From positions 1-42,753 of the forward strand of contig CACJHS010000009.1 of the NCBI GenBank assembly GCA_902593235.1: 42,753 bases of DNA, in the 5' to 3' direction. Of this stretch, positions 35,155-42,190 are shown piece by piece. Within the stretch, counting starts at the first letter, position 1. Each line of letters starts with the position of its first letter. Both the position numbers and the translations under genes were made by a program. The notes below the pieces were generated by a model. It was not told where the DNA came from and searched no databases. It saw nothing but the letters and a program-made list of their open reading frames with translations. Source of the DNA: an uncultured Pelagibacteraceae bacterium (GTDB lineage: Bacteria; Pseudomonadota; Alphaproteobacteria; Pelagibacterales; Pelagibacteraceae).

Positions 35155-36446
35155 TAACCTAGCAATCTAATTAATGTTGGTATTTTTAAAATATTTTTAT
35201 TTTTTTTGAAAATGGACAAGCAATTATGAATATTAGTTTCAGTTGTTTTATGAGTTATAATAACTATTGTTGCCTTATTGTTTTTCTTATCAGGTGTTTG
35301 TATTAACCTTTTAACTGAAATTTTATATTTAGCTAAACGATTAGTTATTTCGGATAATACACCAGGCTTATCTTTTACTTCAAATCTTAAGTATAATGAA
35401 TTTACATAATTATTTACATTATATGGCTTTAAAGATTTGAGCTTATAAACACTAACACCAAATGGTTTTTTTATATTTCCACGCAAAATTGATAATAAAT
35501 CAGAAAGTAATGATGAAGAAGTAGGACCTGGACCAGCTCCCTCCCCTTGTAATACACTTTCTCCAACAGGTTTACCTTGCAGAATTACTGCATTCATTAC
35601 ACCGTTAACATTACCAATATAAGATTTTTTACTAACCAAACATGGATGAACGGTTTCAAAAAGATGATTATTCTTTAACTCAGAAATTCCCAACAGCTTT
35701 ATTCTTAAATCTAATTGATTTGCAATTTTAATATCTTTTAATTCAATTTTTTCTATTCCTTCCATTAAACATTTATGTTTTGAAATTTTACTGTTAAAAG
35801 CTAATGCTGACAAAATTCTTACTTTGGCGAACGCATCAAAACCATTTAAATCTAATTTGGGATTGCCAGGTTCGGCATAACCAAGTATCTGTGCTTTTTT
35901 TAAAACATCACCAAAATTTTCATTTGAGTTTTCCATTTCAGATAAAATATAATTCGAGGTACCGTTCAGAATTCCATAAATCTTTGATAGTTTATTTGTT
36001 GCTAATCCTTCTTTAATTGATCTTAATATTGGAATACCTCCAGCAACTGATGCTTCAAATTCTAAATTAACTTTATTTTTTTCTGCTAGTTTTGCTAATT
36101 CATTACCATGTTTTGAAATTAAGGCTTTATTAGGTGTGATAACATGGATTTTATTTTTCAAAGCAGTTTCTACAACTTTTTTTGAAATACCATCAGATAA
36201 ACCTATGGCTTCAAATAGTATATCAATTTTATTTTTCTTAAAAATTTCTAAAGGATTTTTATAAAATATTTTTTTATCAACTTTAAATTTTCTTTTTTTA
36301 TTAATATTTCTAGCAGAAACAGCGACTACTCTAATTCTCTTAGATGTTTTAAGCTCTATATCTTTTTTTTTAGTATTTAACTCATTTAATAAGTAATTAC
36401 CGACTTGGCCGAGTCCAACAACCGCTATATTAATTAAATTTTTCAT
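35154..36446 (-). CDS. hom: Homoserine dehydrogenase
   Basis: This enzyme reduces aspartate semialdehyde to homoserine, the branch point to threonine and methionine. The 430-residue protein has an N-terminal Rossmann fold (V-V-G-L-G-Q-V-G-N-Y-L near 9-19), the catalytic region with F-E-A-S-V-A-G-G-I-P-I (about 130-140), G-T-S-N-Y-I-L-S-E-M and G-Y-A-E-P-x-x-P-x-x-D, and the GEGAGPGPTSSS loop near 309-320. A C-terminal ACT domain (RFEVKDKPGVLSEI, about 351-364) implies allosteric control, classically by threonine. No aspartokinase domain is fused. It follows argC after 15 bases. The metY gene 2 kb away uses its product after acylation. Confidence 0.96.
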   Translation of the reverse strand: MKNLINIAVVGLGQVGNYLLNELNTKKKDIELKTSKRIRVVAVSARNINKKRKFKVDKKIFYKNPLEIFKKNKIDILFEAIGLSDGISKKVVETALKNKIHVITPNKALISKHGNELAKLAEKNKVNLEFEASVAGGIPILRSIKEGLATNKLSKIYGILNGTSNYILSEMENSNENFGDVLKKAQILGYAEPGNPKLDLNGFDAFAKVRILSALAFNSKISKHKCLMEGIEKIELKDIKIANQLDLRIKLLGISELKNNHLFETVHPCLVSKKSYIGNVNGVMNAVILQGKPVGESVLQGEGAGPGPTSSSLLSDLLSILRGNIKKPFGVSVYKLKSLKPYNVNNYVNSLYLRFEVKDKPGVLSEITNRLAKYKISVKRLIQTPDKKNNKATIVIITHKTTETNIHNCLSIFKKNKNILKIPTLIRLLG

Positions 36447-36461
36447 ATTAAAATATTATCA

Positions 36462-37481
36462 TTATAGTCCAGTTTTTTCTGGAAAATTGAATTTTATATT
36501 TAAATTTTGCACAGCTTGACCCGCACCACCCTTAATTAAATTATCAATAGCAGATAGAATGATTATTTTATTACTATATTTAGATTTGCACACAGAAATA
36601 TAACAGTTATTAGTATTTATTACTTCATTAGTGCTTAACAAAGAGTCAGGCTTTAATATTTTTACAAAACTCTCATTTTTATAAAAATTAGTTAATGTTT
36701 TTAATACTTTGGCTTGTGAAATATTATTTTCTAAATCAACATATATAGTACTCATAATACCTCTAAACATTGGTGATAAGTGCGGAGTAAAACTAAATTG
36801 AAATTTTTTCTTAGTAAATTTTCTTAACATTTGATCTATTTCAGAATTGTGACGATGATAACCAACTCCATATGCACTTAAAGATTCATATAGATTTTTA
36901 TCTTTATACTTTTTGTGAACTCCTCTACCAGCGCCTGAATATCCAGATTTTGAATCAATTATTATATTATTTAATTTAATTAAATTTTTCTTAAATAAAG
37001 GAAATAGAGGAAGTAATATTGATGTCGGATAACATCCTGGGCACGAAATAATATTATATTTTTTAATCTCTTTTTTATTAATTTCAGGAAGTAAATAAAT
37101 ACTTTTCTTTATTAACTTAGGTGCACGATGTTTTTGTTTGTACCACTTTAAATAATCAGAGGCTTTGTTTAATCTAAAATCTGCTGCAAGATCAATTAAA
37201 GTATGATTTTTACTCAAATGTTTTGATAAATCTTGAGCTTCCCCATTTGGAAGTGCTGTAAAAACAATCTGAACATCATTTAATAGTTTTTTATTAAATT
37301 TTACAATTTTTGGTAATTTATATTTCGACAAAGATTTATCATAAAATTTAATATTTTTACCAACAGAGGAATTTCCACAAAGAAATTTAATATTAATATA
37401 TCTATGTTTAACTAATAATTTAATTAATTGAACACCGATGTATCCAGTTGATCCAGCGACTAATGCATTTAGCTTAGACAT
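36462..37481 (-). CDS. argC: N-acetyl-gamma-glutamyl-phosphate reductase
   Basis: ArgC performs the NADPH-dependent third step of arginine synthesis. The 339-residue protein has an N-terminal dinucleotide fold (A-L-V-A-G-S-T-G-Y-I-G, residues 6-16), V-F-T-A-L-P-N-G near 73-80, D-L-A-A-D-F-R near 97-103 and the catalytic cysteine Cys150 in CPGCYPTS. The substrate region SGYSGAGRG follows near 189-197 and a PHLSPMFRGI motif near 243-252. The order rplM-rpsI-argC is characteristic of alphaproteobacteria. It starts 33 bases after rpsI and is followed by hom, so these are probably co-transcribed. Confidence 0.96.
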   Translation of the reverse strand: MSKLNALVAGSTGYIGVQLIKLLVKHRYINIKFLCGNSSVGKNIKFYDKSLSKYKLPKIVKFNKKLLNDVQIVFTALPNGEAQDLSKHLSKNHTLIDLAADFRLNKASDYLKWYKQKHRAPKLIKKSIYLLPEINKKEIKKYNIISCPGCYPTSILLPLFPLFKKNLIKLNNIIIDSKSGYSGAGRGVHKKYKDKNLYESLSAYGVGYHRHNSEIDQMLRKFTKKKFQFSFTPHLSPMFRGIMSTIYVDLENNISQAKVLKTLTNFYKNESFVKILKPDSLLSTNEVINTNNCYISVCKSKYSNKIIILSAIDNLIKGGAGQAVQNLNIKFNFPEKTGL

Positions 37482-37514
37482 TTTTTATTATAACAGTTAA
37501 AAATTAAAAAAAAA

Positions 37515-37952
37515 TTATCTTTTAGAGAATTGGAAGCTTCTTCTAGCTTTTCTTCTACCAGGTTTTTTTCTTTCAACTGCTCTTGAGTCTCTGGTAGTAA
37601 GTTTCTCAGTTTTTAAGGTGGCTTTTAAATTTTCATCAAATAATACTAAAGCTTTTGAAATACCGTGAACCATAGCCCCTGCTTGGCCTGTAGGTCCTCC
37701 TCCTTTTACACTACATCTTACATCGTAATCTGTAGCCTGATTAATAATTTCAAAAGGTCTTGTAATTTGCATTTTATGTGTTTCGTCTGCGAAATATTCA
37801 TTGAACAATTTACCGTTTACATAAATTTTACCAGAACCTTTTTTTAACCAAACTTTAGCTATTGATGTTTTTCTCCTTCCTGTAGCATATTTACTATCTT
37901 TAAAATCTAATTTTAATTTAGGAGATTTTGATGCTGATTGAGTATTTTCCAT
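37515..37952 (-). CDS. rpsI: 30S ribosomal protein S9
   Basis: This 145-residue protein of the small ribosomal subunit head has a C-terminal tail that reaches the P-site tRNA. The family signatures are Y-A-T-G-R-R-K-T-S-I-A-K-V-W (about 22-35), G-S-G-K-I-Y-V-N-G-K, the central GGGPTGQAGAMVHGISKAL near 83-101, and the C-terminal T-R-D-S-R-A-V-E-R-K-K-P-G-R-R-K-A-R-R with the terminal FSKR that contacts tRNA. A short N-terminal extension (about 15 residues, Ser/Lys-rich) is usual in alphaproteobacteria. It starts one base after the rplM stop. Confidence 0.98.
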   Translation of the reverse strand: MENTQSASKSPKLKLDFKDSKYATGRRKTSIAKVWLKKGSGKIYVNGKLFNEYFADETHKMQITRPFEIINQATDYDVRCSVKGGGPTGQAGAMVHGISKALVLFDENLKATLKTEKLTTRDSRAVERKKPGRRKARRSFQFSKR

Positions 37953-37953
37953 A

Positions 37954-38412
37954 TTAGTTTCTAGCTATATTTTTACTATTTAATTTATCTAATTCAATAA
38001 CTGTAGGATTTTGTGCTGAATGAGGATGGTCATTTCCAGCATAAATTTTTAATTTTGTTAATTGTTTTCTACCTAATACACCACCTGGCAACATTCTTTT
38101 AACTGCCATTTTTAAAGTTTCGCCTGGTTTTTTTTCATGAAGTTTCTCAGGTGTAGTAACTTTAATCCCGCCGGGGTGACCAGTGTGTCTGTAATATTTT
38201 TTGTCTTGAAATTTTTTTCCAGTAAATTTTGCTTGTTCAATATTTTTAACAACTACAAAGTCGCCGTCATCCATATGAGGAGTGTAAGTAGTTTTATTCT
38301 TACCTCTTATGATATTAGAAACAACAGTTGCTAATCTTCCAACAACTGCATTCTTCGCGTCTATTTCATACCAAGATGATGTTAATTGGTCTTTTTTAGT
38401 GAATTTTGTCAT
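37954..38412 (-). CDS. rplM: 50S ribosomal protein L13
   Basis: This 152-residue protein is an early assembly component of the large subunit. Family landmarks are W-Y-x-I-D-A-K-N-A-V-V-G-R-L-A-T near 14-29, the G-D-x-V-V-V-K-N-I-E-Q-A segment, Y-Y-R-H-T-G-H-P-G-G-I near 74-84, A-V-K-R-M-L-P near 103-109 and Y-A-G-x-D-H-P-H-S-A-Q near 124-134. It is the first gene of the rplM-rpsI operon, directly upstream of rpsI, and is divergent from metY; the 212 bases between them hold promoters for both and two riboswitches for metY. Confidence 0.98.
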   Translation of the reverse strand: MTKFTKKDQLTSSWYEIDAKNAVVGRLATVVSNIIRGKNKTTYTPHMDDGDFVVVKNIEQAKFTGKKFQDKKYYRHTGHPGGIKVTTPEKLHEKKPGETLKMAVKRMLPGGVLGRKQLTKLKIYAGNDHPHSAQNPTVIELDKLNSKNIARN

Positions 38413-38422
38413 TGTGCGAGGA

Positions 38423-38450
38423 TTAATACTATTAATAATTACAAAGTCAA
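38423..38450 (-). promoter_or_regulatory. Sigma-70-like promoter for rplM-rpsI
   Basis: On the minus strand, TTGACT (38450-38445), a 16-base spacer and TATTAA (38428-38423) precede the rplM ATG at 38412. This is the best sigma-70 match I noticed in the window. Initiation about seven bases past the -10 would leave a leader of only a few bases, so the mRNA could be close to leaderless unless a more upstream -10 is used. Confidence 0.55.
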
Positions 38451-38480
38451 TTTTATATTTAGCTTGAATTATTTAGTTTA

Positions 38481-38486
38481 TATGCT
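38481..38486 (+). promoter_or_regulatory. Possible -10 element for the metY leader
   Basis: TATGCT at 38481-38486 lies six bases before the SAM-II aptamer, so transcription would begin almost exactly at the aptamer's 5' end, as expected for a short riboswitch leader. No good -35 is visible at the right distance (TTGAAT at 38464 is too close), so this is weak. Confidence 0.3.
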
Positions 38487-38491
38487 AGAAA

Positions 38492-38538
38492 TTACTTGCC
38501 GATTTGATCCTATTGCGGGCTTATAACTGCTAAAAAGG
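38492..38538 (+). promoter_or_regulatory. SAM-II riboswitch candidate upstream of metY
   Basis: The conserved single-stranded and pseudoknot segments of the SAM-II aptamer appear in order: TTGCC then GATTTGA (38501-38507), TATTGCGGGC (38511-38520), TTATAA, and TGCTAAAAAGG (38528-38538). They match the class pattern of an A/U-rich L1, a UUGC strand pairing with GCUAA, and an A-rich 3' end. P1 looks short here (GCC with GGC). SAM-II lowers expression of methionine genes when S-adenosylmethionine is abundant. It is the upstream member of a tandem pair. Recognition is by recalled consensus. Confidence 0.78.
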
Positions 38539-38563
38539 AAATTTCATAAAATTGATACAATCG

Positions 38564-38620
38564 GTAGGCATTTGAACTGTATTGTGCGCCTAACATAATG
38601 TTGAAGCACTAAAAAAGGAG
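38564..38620 (+). promoter_or_regulatory. SAM-V riboswitch candidate overlapping the metY ribosome binding site
   Basis: P1 is TAGGC (38565-38569) paired with GCCTA (38588-38592). The loop holds ATTTGAA and the strand GTGC (38584-38587), which can form a pseudoknot with GCAC (38606-38609), followed by an A-tract and the Shine-Dalgarno AAGGAG (38615-38620), five bases before the ATG. Ligand-stabilised pseudoknotting next to the Shine-Dalgarno would block translation. This layout matches the SAM-V class described from Pelagibacter, where it lies downstream of SAM-II before metY. Confidence 0.85.
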
Positions 38621-38624
38621 TAAA

Positions 38625-39953
38625 ATGACTAAAAAAAGAAACAACCCTGAAACTATAGCTATCCACGGTGGTGACTATAGAAGTGATCCAGCAACTAACG
38701 CTGTAGCTGTTCCAATTTATAGAACAACGTCATATCAGTTTAACAATACAGAGCACGCTGCTAACCTATTCGCTCTAAAAGAATTTGGTAATATTTATAC
38801 ACGCATAATGAATCCAACAAATGACGTACTGGAAAAAAGAGTAGCTGCACTTGAAGGCGGTCTTGCGTGTTTAACTGTATCCTCAGGACAAACTGCATCA
38901 ACTTTTGCTATACTTAATGTTGCTCAAGCAGGCGATAATATAGTTAGTTCTACTGATCTTTATGGTGGAACTGTATCTTTATTCACACATACTCTTAGTA
39001 AACTTGGTATAGAAATAAGATATGCAGATCCAAGTAATCCTGAAAATTTTGAGAAGTTAATAGATGACAAAACTAGAGCTTTTTACGGAGAAACTTTACC
39101 AAATCCATATTTAAGAGTGTTTCCAATAAAGGAAGTCTCTGACATTGGAAGAAAATATAATATACCATTGATCATGGACAACACTGCGTCACCTGTCATT
39201 TGTAAACCAATAGAGCATGGTGCTGCTGTAGTAATACATTCGCTCACAAAATATATAGGTGGGCATGGAACAGCAGTAGCAGGAAGTATCGTTGATAGTG
39301 GTAACTTTGATTGGACCGCAGATCCCAAAAGACAACCTTTGTTTAATGAACCTGATGCTAGTTATGGCGGTGTAATTTGGGGAAAAGCTGTTCCAGAACT
39401 AACAGGCGCTAATGTACCTTTCGCGGTTAGAGCAAGAGTTTGTTTATTGAGAGACTTAGGATCAGCATTGGCTCCAGATAATGCTTTTGCAATAATTCAA
39501 GGTCTTGAAACAGTTGCTTTAAGAATGAGACAACATTGTGCTAATGCTGAATATGTAGTTGAATTTCTTAAAAAGCATAAAGAAGTTACAAAAGTTATTT
39601 ATTCTACTGAACACGATAAACCAATTGCTGATAGAGCAAAAAAATATCTTAAAGGTGGAAATGGACCAATGATCGGCATCGAGCTTAAAGGTGGAATTGA
39701 GGCTGGCAAAAAATTTATTGAGTCTTTAAAGATGTTTTATCACGTTGCTAATATTGGTGATGCTAGAAGTTTAGCAATTCACCCAGCGAGTACAACTCAT
39801 AGTCAATTAAATGAGAAAGAACTAGCTGCATCAGGTGTTACTCAAAGTTATGTAAGACTTTGTATCGGTATTGAACATATTGATGATATTATTGAGGATT
39901 TAGATCAAGCATTGAATAAATCTTCAAAAGGTAATTTAAAAGCTGTCAGTTAA
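38625..39953 (+). CDS. metY: O-acetylhomoserine sulfhydrylase-type PLP enzyme
   Basis: This 442-residue PLP-dependent enzyme of the Cys/Met metabolism family probably makes homocysteine (or methionine) from O-acylhomoserine and a reduced sulfur compound. Visible motifs are the N-terminal TIAIHGGDY, YTRIMNPTNDVLEKRVAALEGG in the family start region, SSGQTAS (about 86-92) and the PLP-lysine region HSLTKYIGGHGTA (about 206-218, Lys210). The roughly 430-residue length favours MetY over the shorter MetB/MetC enzymes. It has the clearest Shine-Dalgarno in the window (AAGGAG), embedded in a SAM-V-like aptamer, so control by S-adenosylmethionine is expected. It is divergent from rplM. Confidence 0.92.
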   Translation: MTKKRNNPETIAIHGGDYRSDPATNAVAVPIYRTTSYQFNNTEHAANLFALKEFGNIYTRIMNPTNDVLEKRVAALEGGLACLTVSSGQTASTFAILNVAQAGDNIVSSTDLYGGTVSLFTHTLSKLGIEIRYADPSNPENFEKLIDDKTRAFYGETLPNPYLRVFPIKEVSDIGRKYNIPLIMDNTASPVICKPIEHGAAVVIHSLTKYIGGHGTAVAGSIVDSGNFDWTADPKRQPLFNEPDASYGGVIWGKAVPELTGANVPFAVRARVCLLRDLGSALAPDNAFAIIQGLETVALRMRQHCANAEYVVEFLKKHKEVTKVIYSTEHDKPIADRAKKYLKGGNGPMIGIELKGGIEAGKKFIESLKMFYHVANIGDARSLAIHPASTTHSQLNEKELAASGVTQSYVRLCIGIEHIDDIIEDLDQALNKSSKGNLKAVS

Positions 39954-39982
39954 TTTGAGGTTTTAATGTCTACAAATAGAAA

Positions 39983-41008
39983 CTAATAAACATCCTCTTT
40001 ATATTTTGTAATATAAAGAAAATACAAAGTTGAAAGTATTATTAAAATAGAATTTATCTGGTGTAGAGATGCATAAAGCATTTTTACTCCAGATAAAATT
40101 GTAAGAATTCCCAAAAAAATTTGAAATAATAAACTAATTCCAATAACAAAAATTGGAACTCTCAAATTAAGATTTCTACTTTTTAAAACAAAGAAAAGTA
40201 TGTAAAAATATAATGCAACTATTAAATAAGCTAAATTTCTATGAATAAATTGAACAAGTGATTGATCATCAAATACAGCCATATTAAAGAGATCAGAAAT
40301 CATACTGTCATCAGGAAAATATGAGGATCCCATTAAAGGCCAAGTATTATAAATTTTACCTGCATCCATTCCAGAAACAAATGCTCCAATTATTAATTGT
40401 AAAAATAACAATACAAAAAAGAATTTTATAGAGTTTAATTCAATATTTACTTGATTAATTTTTATATTTGTGAGTTTTAAAAATTTCCAAAAAACTATCG
40501 ACAAAATTACAAAAGCTATAAATAAATGTAGTGATAATCTGTAATGACTAACATCAATTCGATCAACTAAACCACTTGAAACCATATACCAGCCAATAAA
40601 TCCTTGAAAACACACTAAGAAAAAAATTATTGAATATTCTTTTAAAATCAAAAAACCATTTTTAATTGTAAAATAGATCATGGGTAAAAGCACAGTCAAA
40701 CCAATTAATCTACCCAATTGACGATGTACCCATTCCCACCAAAAAATTATCTTAAATTCATTTAAAGTCATATTAAAATTTTGCTCTTTGTATTCTGGAA
40801 TTGCTTTATAAAGATTAAAATATTCTACCCATTTATCACTTGTTAAAGGAGGCAATGTACCAACAAAAAGTTCCCAAGTAGTAATGGATAGGCCGGAGTC
40901 TGTTAATCTGGTTAAGCCCCCTACTAAAATTACAAGCATGATCATCATTAATAAAGTGATCATCCATGTTTTTAATTGAGAATTTAAAGAATTATTCTGA
41001 CTGTACAT
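39983..41008 (-). CDS. ctaA: Heme A synthase
   Basis: CtaA (Cox15) oxidises the C8 methyl of heme O to make heme A for cytochrome c oxidase. The 341-residue protein has about eight transmembrane helices and the alphaproteobacterial/mitochondrial Cox15 pattern: V-G-G-L-T-R-L-T-x-S-G-L-S-I-T-x-W near 29-45, F-W-W-E-W-V-H-R-Q-L-G-R near 88-99, D-V-S-H-Y-R-L-S-L-H-L near 152-162, F-I-H-R-N-L-A near 255-261 and S-L-H-Q-I-N near 313-318. These contain the heme-ligand histidines. It is convergent with metY and divergent from the chorismate mutase gene. Confidence 0.94.
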   Translation of the reverse strand: MYSQNNSLNSQLKTWMITLLMMIMLVILVGGLTRLTDSGLSITTWELFVGTLPPLTSDKWVEYFNLYKAIPEYKEQNFNMTLNEFKIIFWWEWVHRQLGRLIGLTVLLPMIYFTIKNGFLILKEYSIIFFLVCFQGFIGWYMVSSGLVDRIDVSHYRLSLHLFIAFVILSIVFWKFLKLTNIKINQVNIELNSIKFFFVLLFLQLIIGAFVSGMDAGKIYNTWPLMGSSYFPDDSMISDLFNMAVFDDQSLVQFIHRNLAYLIVALYFYILFFVLKSRNLNLRVPIFVIGISLLFQIFLGILTILSGVKMLYASLHQINSILIILSTLYFLYITKYKEDVY

Positions 41009-41051
41009 GATTAGATAAATATAATAATTATAAATTAAACCAATAAATTAA

Positions 41052-41342
41052 ATGTCGCCTAAAAACAAAAAAAAATTAGAAATAATAAGATCTAAGTTAG
41101 ATAAATTGGATAATAAATTGTTATCCTTGATTAAATATAGAACAAATCTTGTTAAAGAAGTTTTAAAACTTAAAGAATTTAAGAAAGAAATTGTAGATAA
41201 AAAGCGAATAAATTTTATACTTAAAAAAATTCACTCAAAATCAAAAAAACTAAAGATTGATCCTAAAATTACTAATCGAATATGGAAAAATATGATTTTA
41301 TCTTATATCGATTACGAAAAGAGAAACTTTAAAAAAAAATAA
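41052..41342 (+). CDS. AroQ-class chorismate mutase
   Basis: This 96-residue all-helical protein fits the AroQ fold that converts chorismate to prephenate for phenylalanine and tyrosine synthesis. The first helix has I-R-S-K-L-D-K-L-D-N-K-L-L-S-L-I-K-Y-R (about 13-31), where the catalytic arginine of this family lies, followed by the second-helix lysine region V-L-K-L-K (about 36-40), then KRINFILKKI and a C-terminal W-K-N-M-I-L-S-Y-I. It is stand-alone, not fused to prephenate dehydratase. Sequence is Lys-rich and diverged, so activity is inferred. Its stop directly abuts the rpmG stop. Confidence 0.83.
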   Translation: MSPKNKKKLEIIRSKLDKLDNKLLSLIKYRTNLVKEVLKLKEFKKEIVDKKRINFILKKIHSKSKKLKIDPKITNRIWKNMILSYIDYEKRNFKKK

Positions 41343-41534
41343 TTACTTACTGTGTGGTGGAAGCTTTTTTTCCACAAACATTTCGTGTTTTCTAGTATCT
41401 GGATTGTATTTCTTTGCTGAAAGTTTAACTTTGGCTTTCTCGCCACCAGCAGGTTTTTTGACATAATAGAAGTAAGGGCTATCAGGTTTAGCCTCTGGAA
41501 CCATTCTTACTTTAACGTGTGTTTTTTTTGCCAT
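41343..41534 (-). CDS. rpmG: 50S ribosomal protein L33
   Basis: This 63-residue protein shows the L33 pattern: a start of A-K-K-x-x-V-K-V-R-M-V, F-Y-Y-V-K-K, then K-x-K-L-S-A-K-K-Y-N-P-D-T-R-K-H-E-M-F-V-E-K-K. It has no cysteine pairs, so it is the zinc-independent form, and is slightly longer than the common 55 residues. The start overlaps the merR gene by 23 bases. Its stop is immediately adjacent to that of the convergent chorismate mutase gene, leaving no intergenic bases. Confidence 0.93.
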   Translation of the reverse strand: MAKKTHVKVRMVPEAKPDSPYFYYVKKPAGGEKAKVKLSAKKYNPDTRKHEMFVEKKLPPHSK

Positions 41535-41895
41535 TTTTTAATTCTTTTAATTTATTAGAAATTTTTAATAACTTATTTTTTAAATTTTCAGTTCTTATAG
41601 ATTTATCTGCAATTTCGTCAAGCTTTAAAGAATCTTCATTATTTAATATTTTTTTTACACCATTTATCGTCATACCTTGGTCTTTAAGTAAAAATTTAAC
41701 TTTTTTAAGAAGGTTTATAGTTTTCTCATCATAATATCTTCTATTTGAATTTAAAATCTTTGGTTTAATTTGTTTAAATTGAGTTTCCCAAAACCTTATG
41801 ACATGTGTTGGTAAATTTCCTTTATTATTTGATTTTAGATTTAATATTTTAGCTACTTCTCCAATAGTTTTATAAGCACTATCTGATTTATCCAT
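41512..41895 (-). CDS. MerR-family transcriptional regulator
   Basis: This 127-residue regulator has an N-terminal MerR helix-turn-helix: Y-K-T-I-G-E-V-A-K-I-L-N-L (about 8-20), P-T-H-V-I-R-F-W-E-T-Q-F (about 27-38), the R-R-Y-Y-D wing near 52-56 and K-V-K-F-L-L-K-D-Q-G-M-T-I-N-G-V-K-K-I-L near 65-84. A short helical coiled-coil tail and no obvious effector domain or metal-binding cysteines follow. This gene commonly follows ihfA in alphaproteobacteria, but its regulon is unknown to me. It overlaps ihfA by eight bases and rpmG by 23. Confidence 0.9.
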   Translation of the reverse strand: MDKSDSAYKTIGEVAKILNLKSNNKGNLPTHVIRFWETQFKQIKPKILNSNRRYYDEKTINLLKKVKFLLKDQGMTINGVKKILNNEDSLKLDEIADKSIRTENLKNKLLKISNKLKELKNGKKNTR

Positions 41896-42187
41896 TATCC
41901 TTCAAATTAACAAATTCTTTAAATTCTTTTGATGGCTTAAACAAAACAACATCCCTACTTGAAATTACTTTTGTTTCCTTTGTCTTAGGATTTCTTCCAA
42001 TCCTAGTTTTTTTTTGTCTAACAGAAAAAGTACCAAATTTAGATAATTTTAATTTTTTTTCATTTTTAATGTTAGATACAATGGTTAATAAAAAATCTTC
42101 AATTAAATTTTCTGCTATTTGTTTTGAAAAACCAAGCTGCATATAAACCAAATTAACTAAGTCTTTTTTAGTTAAATTAATTCTCAT
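41888..42187 (-). CDS. ihfA: Integration host factor subunit alpha
   Basis: IHF is a DNA-bending heterodimer used in recombination, replication and transcription. The 99-residue protein has the HU/IHF fold: L-T-K-K-D-L-V-N-L near 4-12, the A-E-N-L-I-E-D-F-L near 20-28, the L-S-K-F-G-T-F-S-V-R-Q-K-K-T-R segment near 43-57 and the minor-groove arm G-R-N-P-K-T-K-E near 59-66. The arm proline for intercalation is present. The alpha assignment rests mainly on the plsX-ihfA-merR neighbourhood. It starts three bases after the plsX stop. Confidence 0.92.
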   Translation of the reverse strand: MRINLTKKDLVNLVYMQLGFSKQIAENLIEDFLLTIVSNIKNEKKLKLSKFGTFSVRQKKTRIGRNPKTKETKVISSRDVVLFKPSKEFKEFVNLKDNG

Positions 42188-42190
42188 TTT

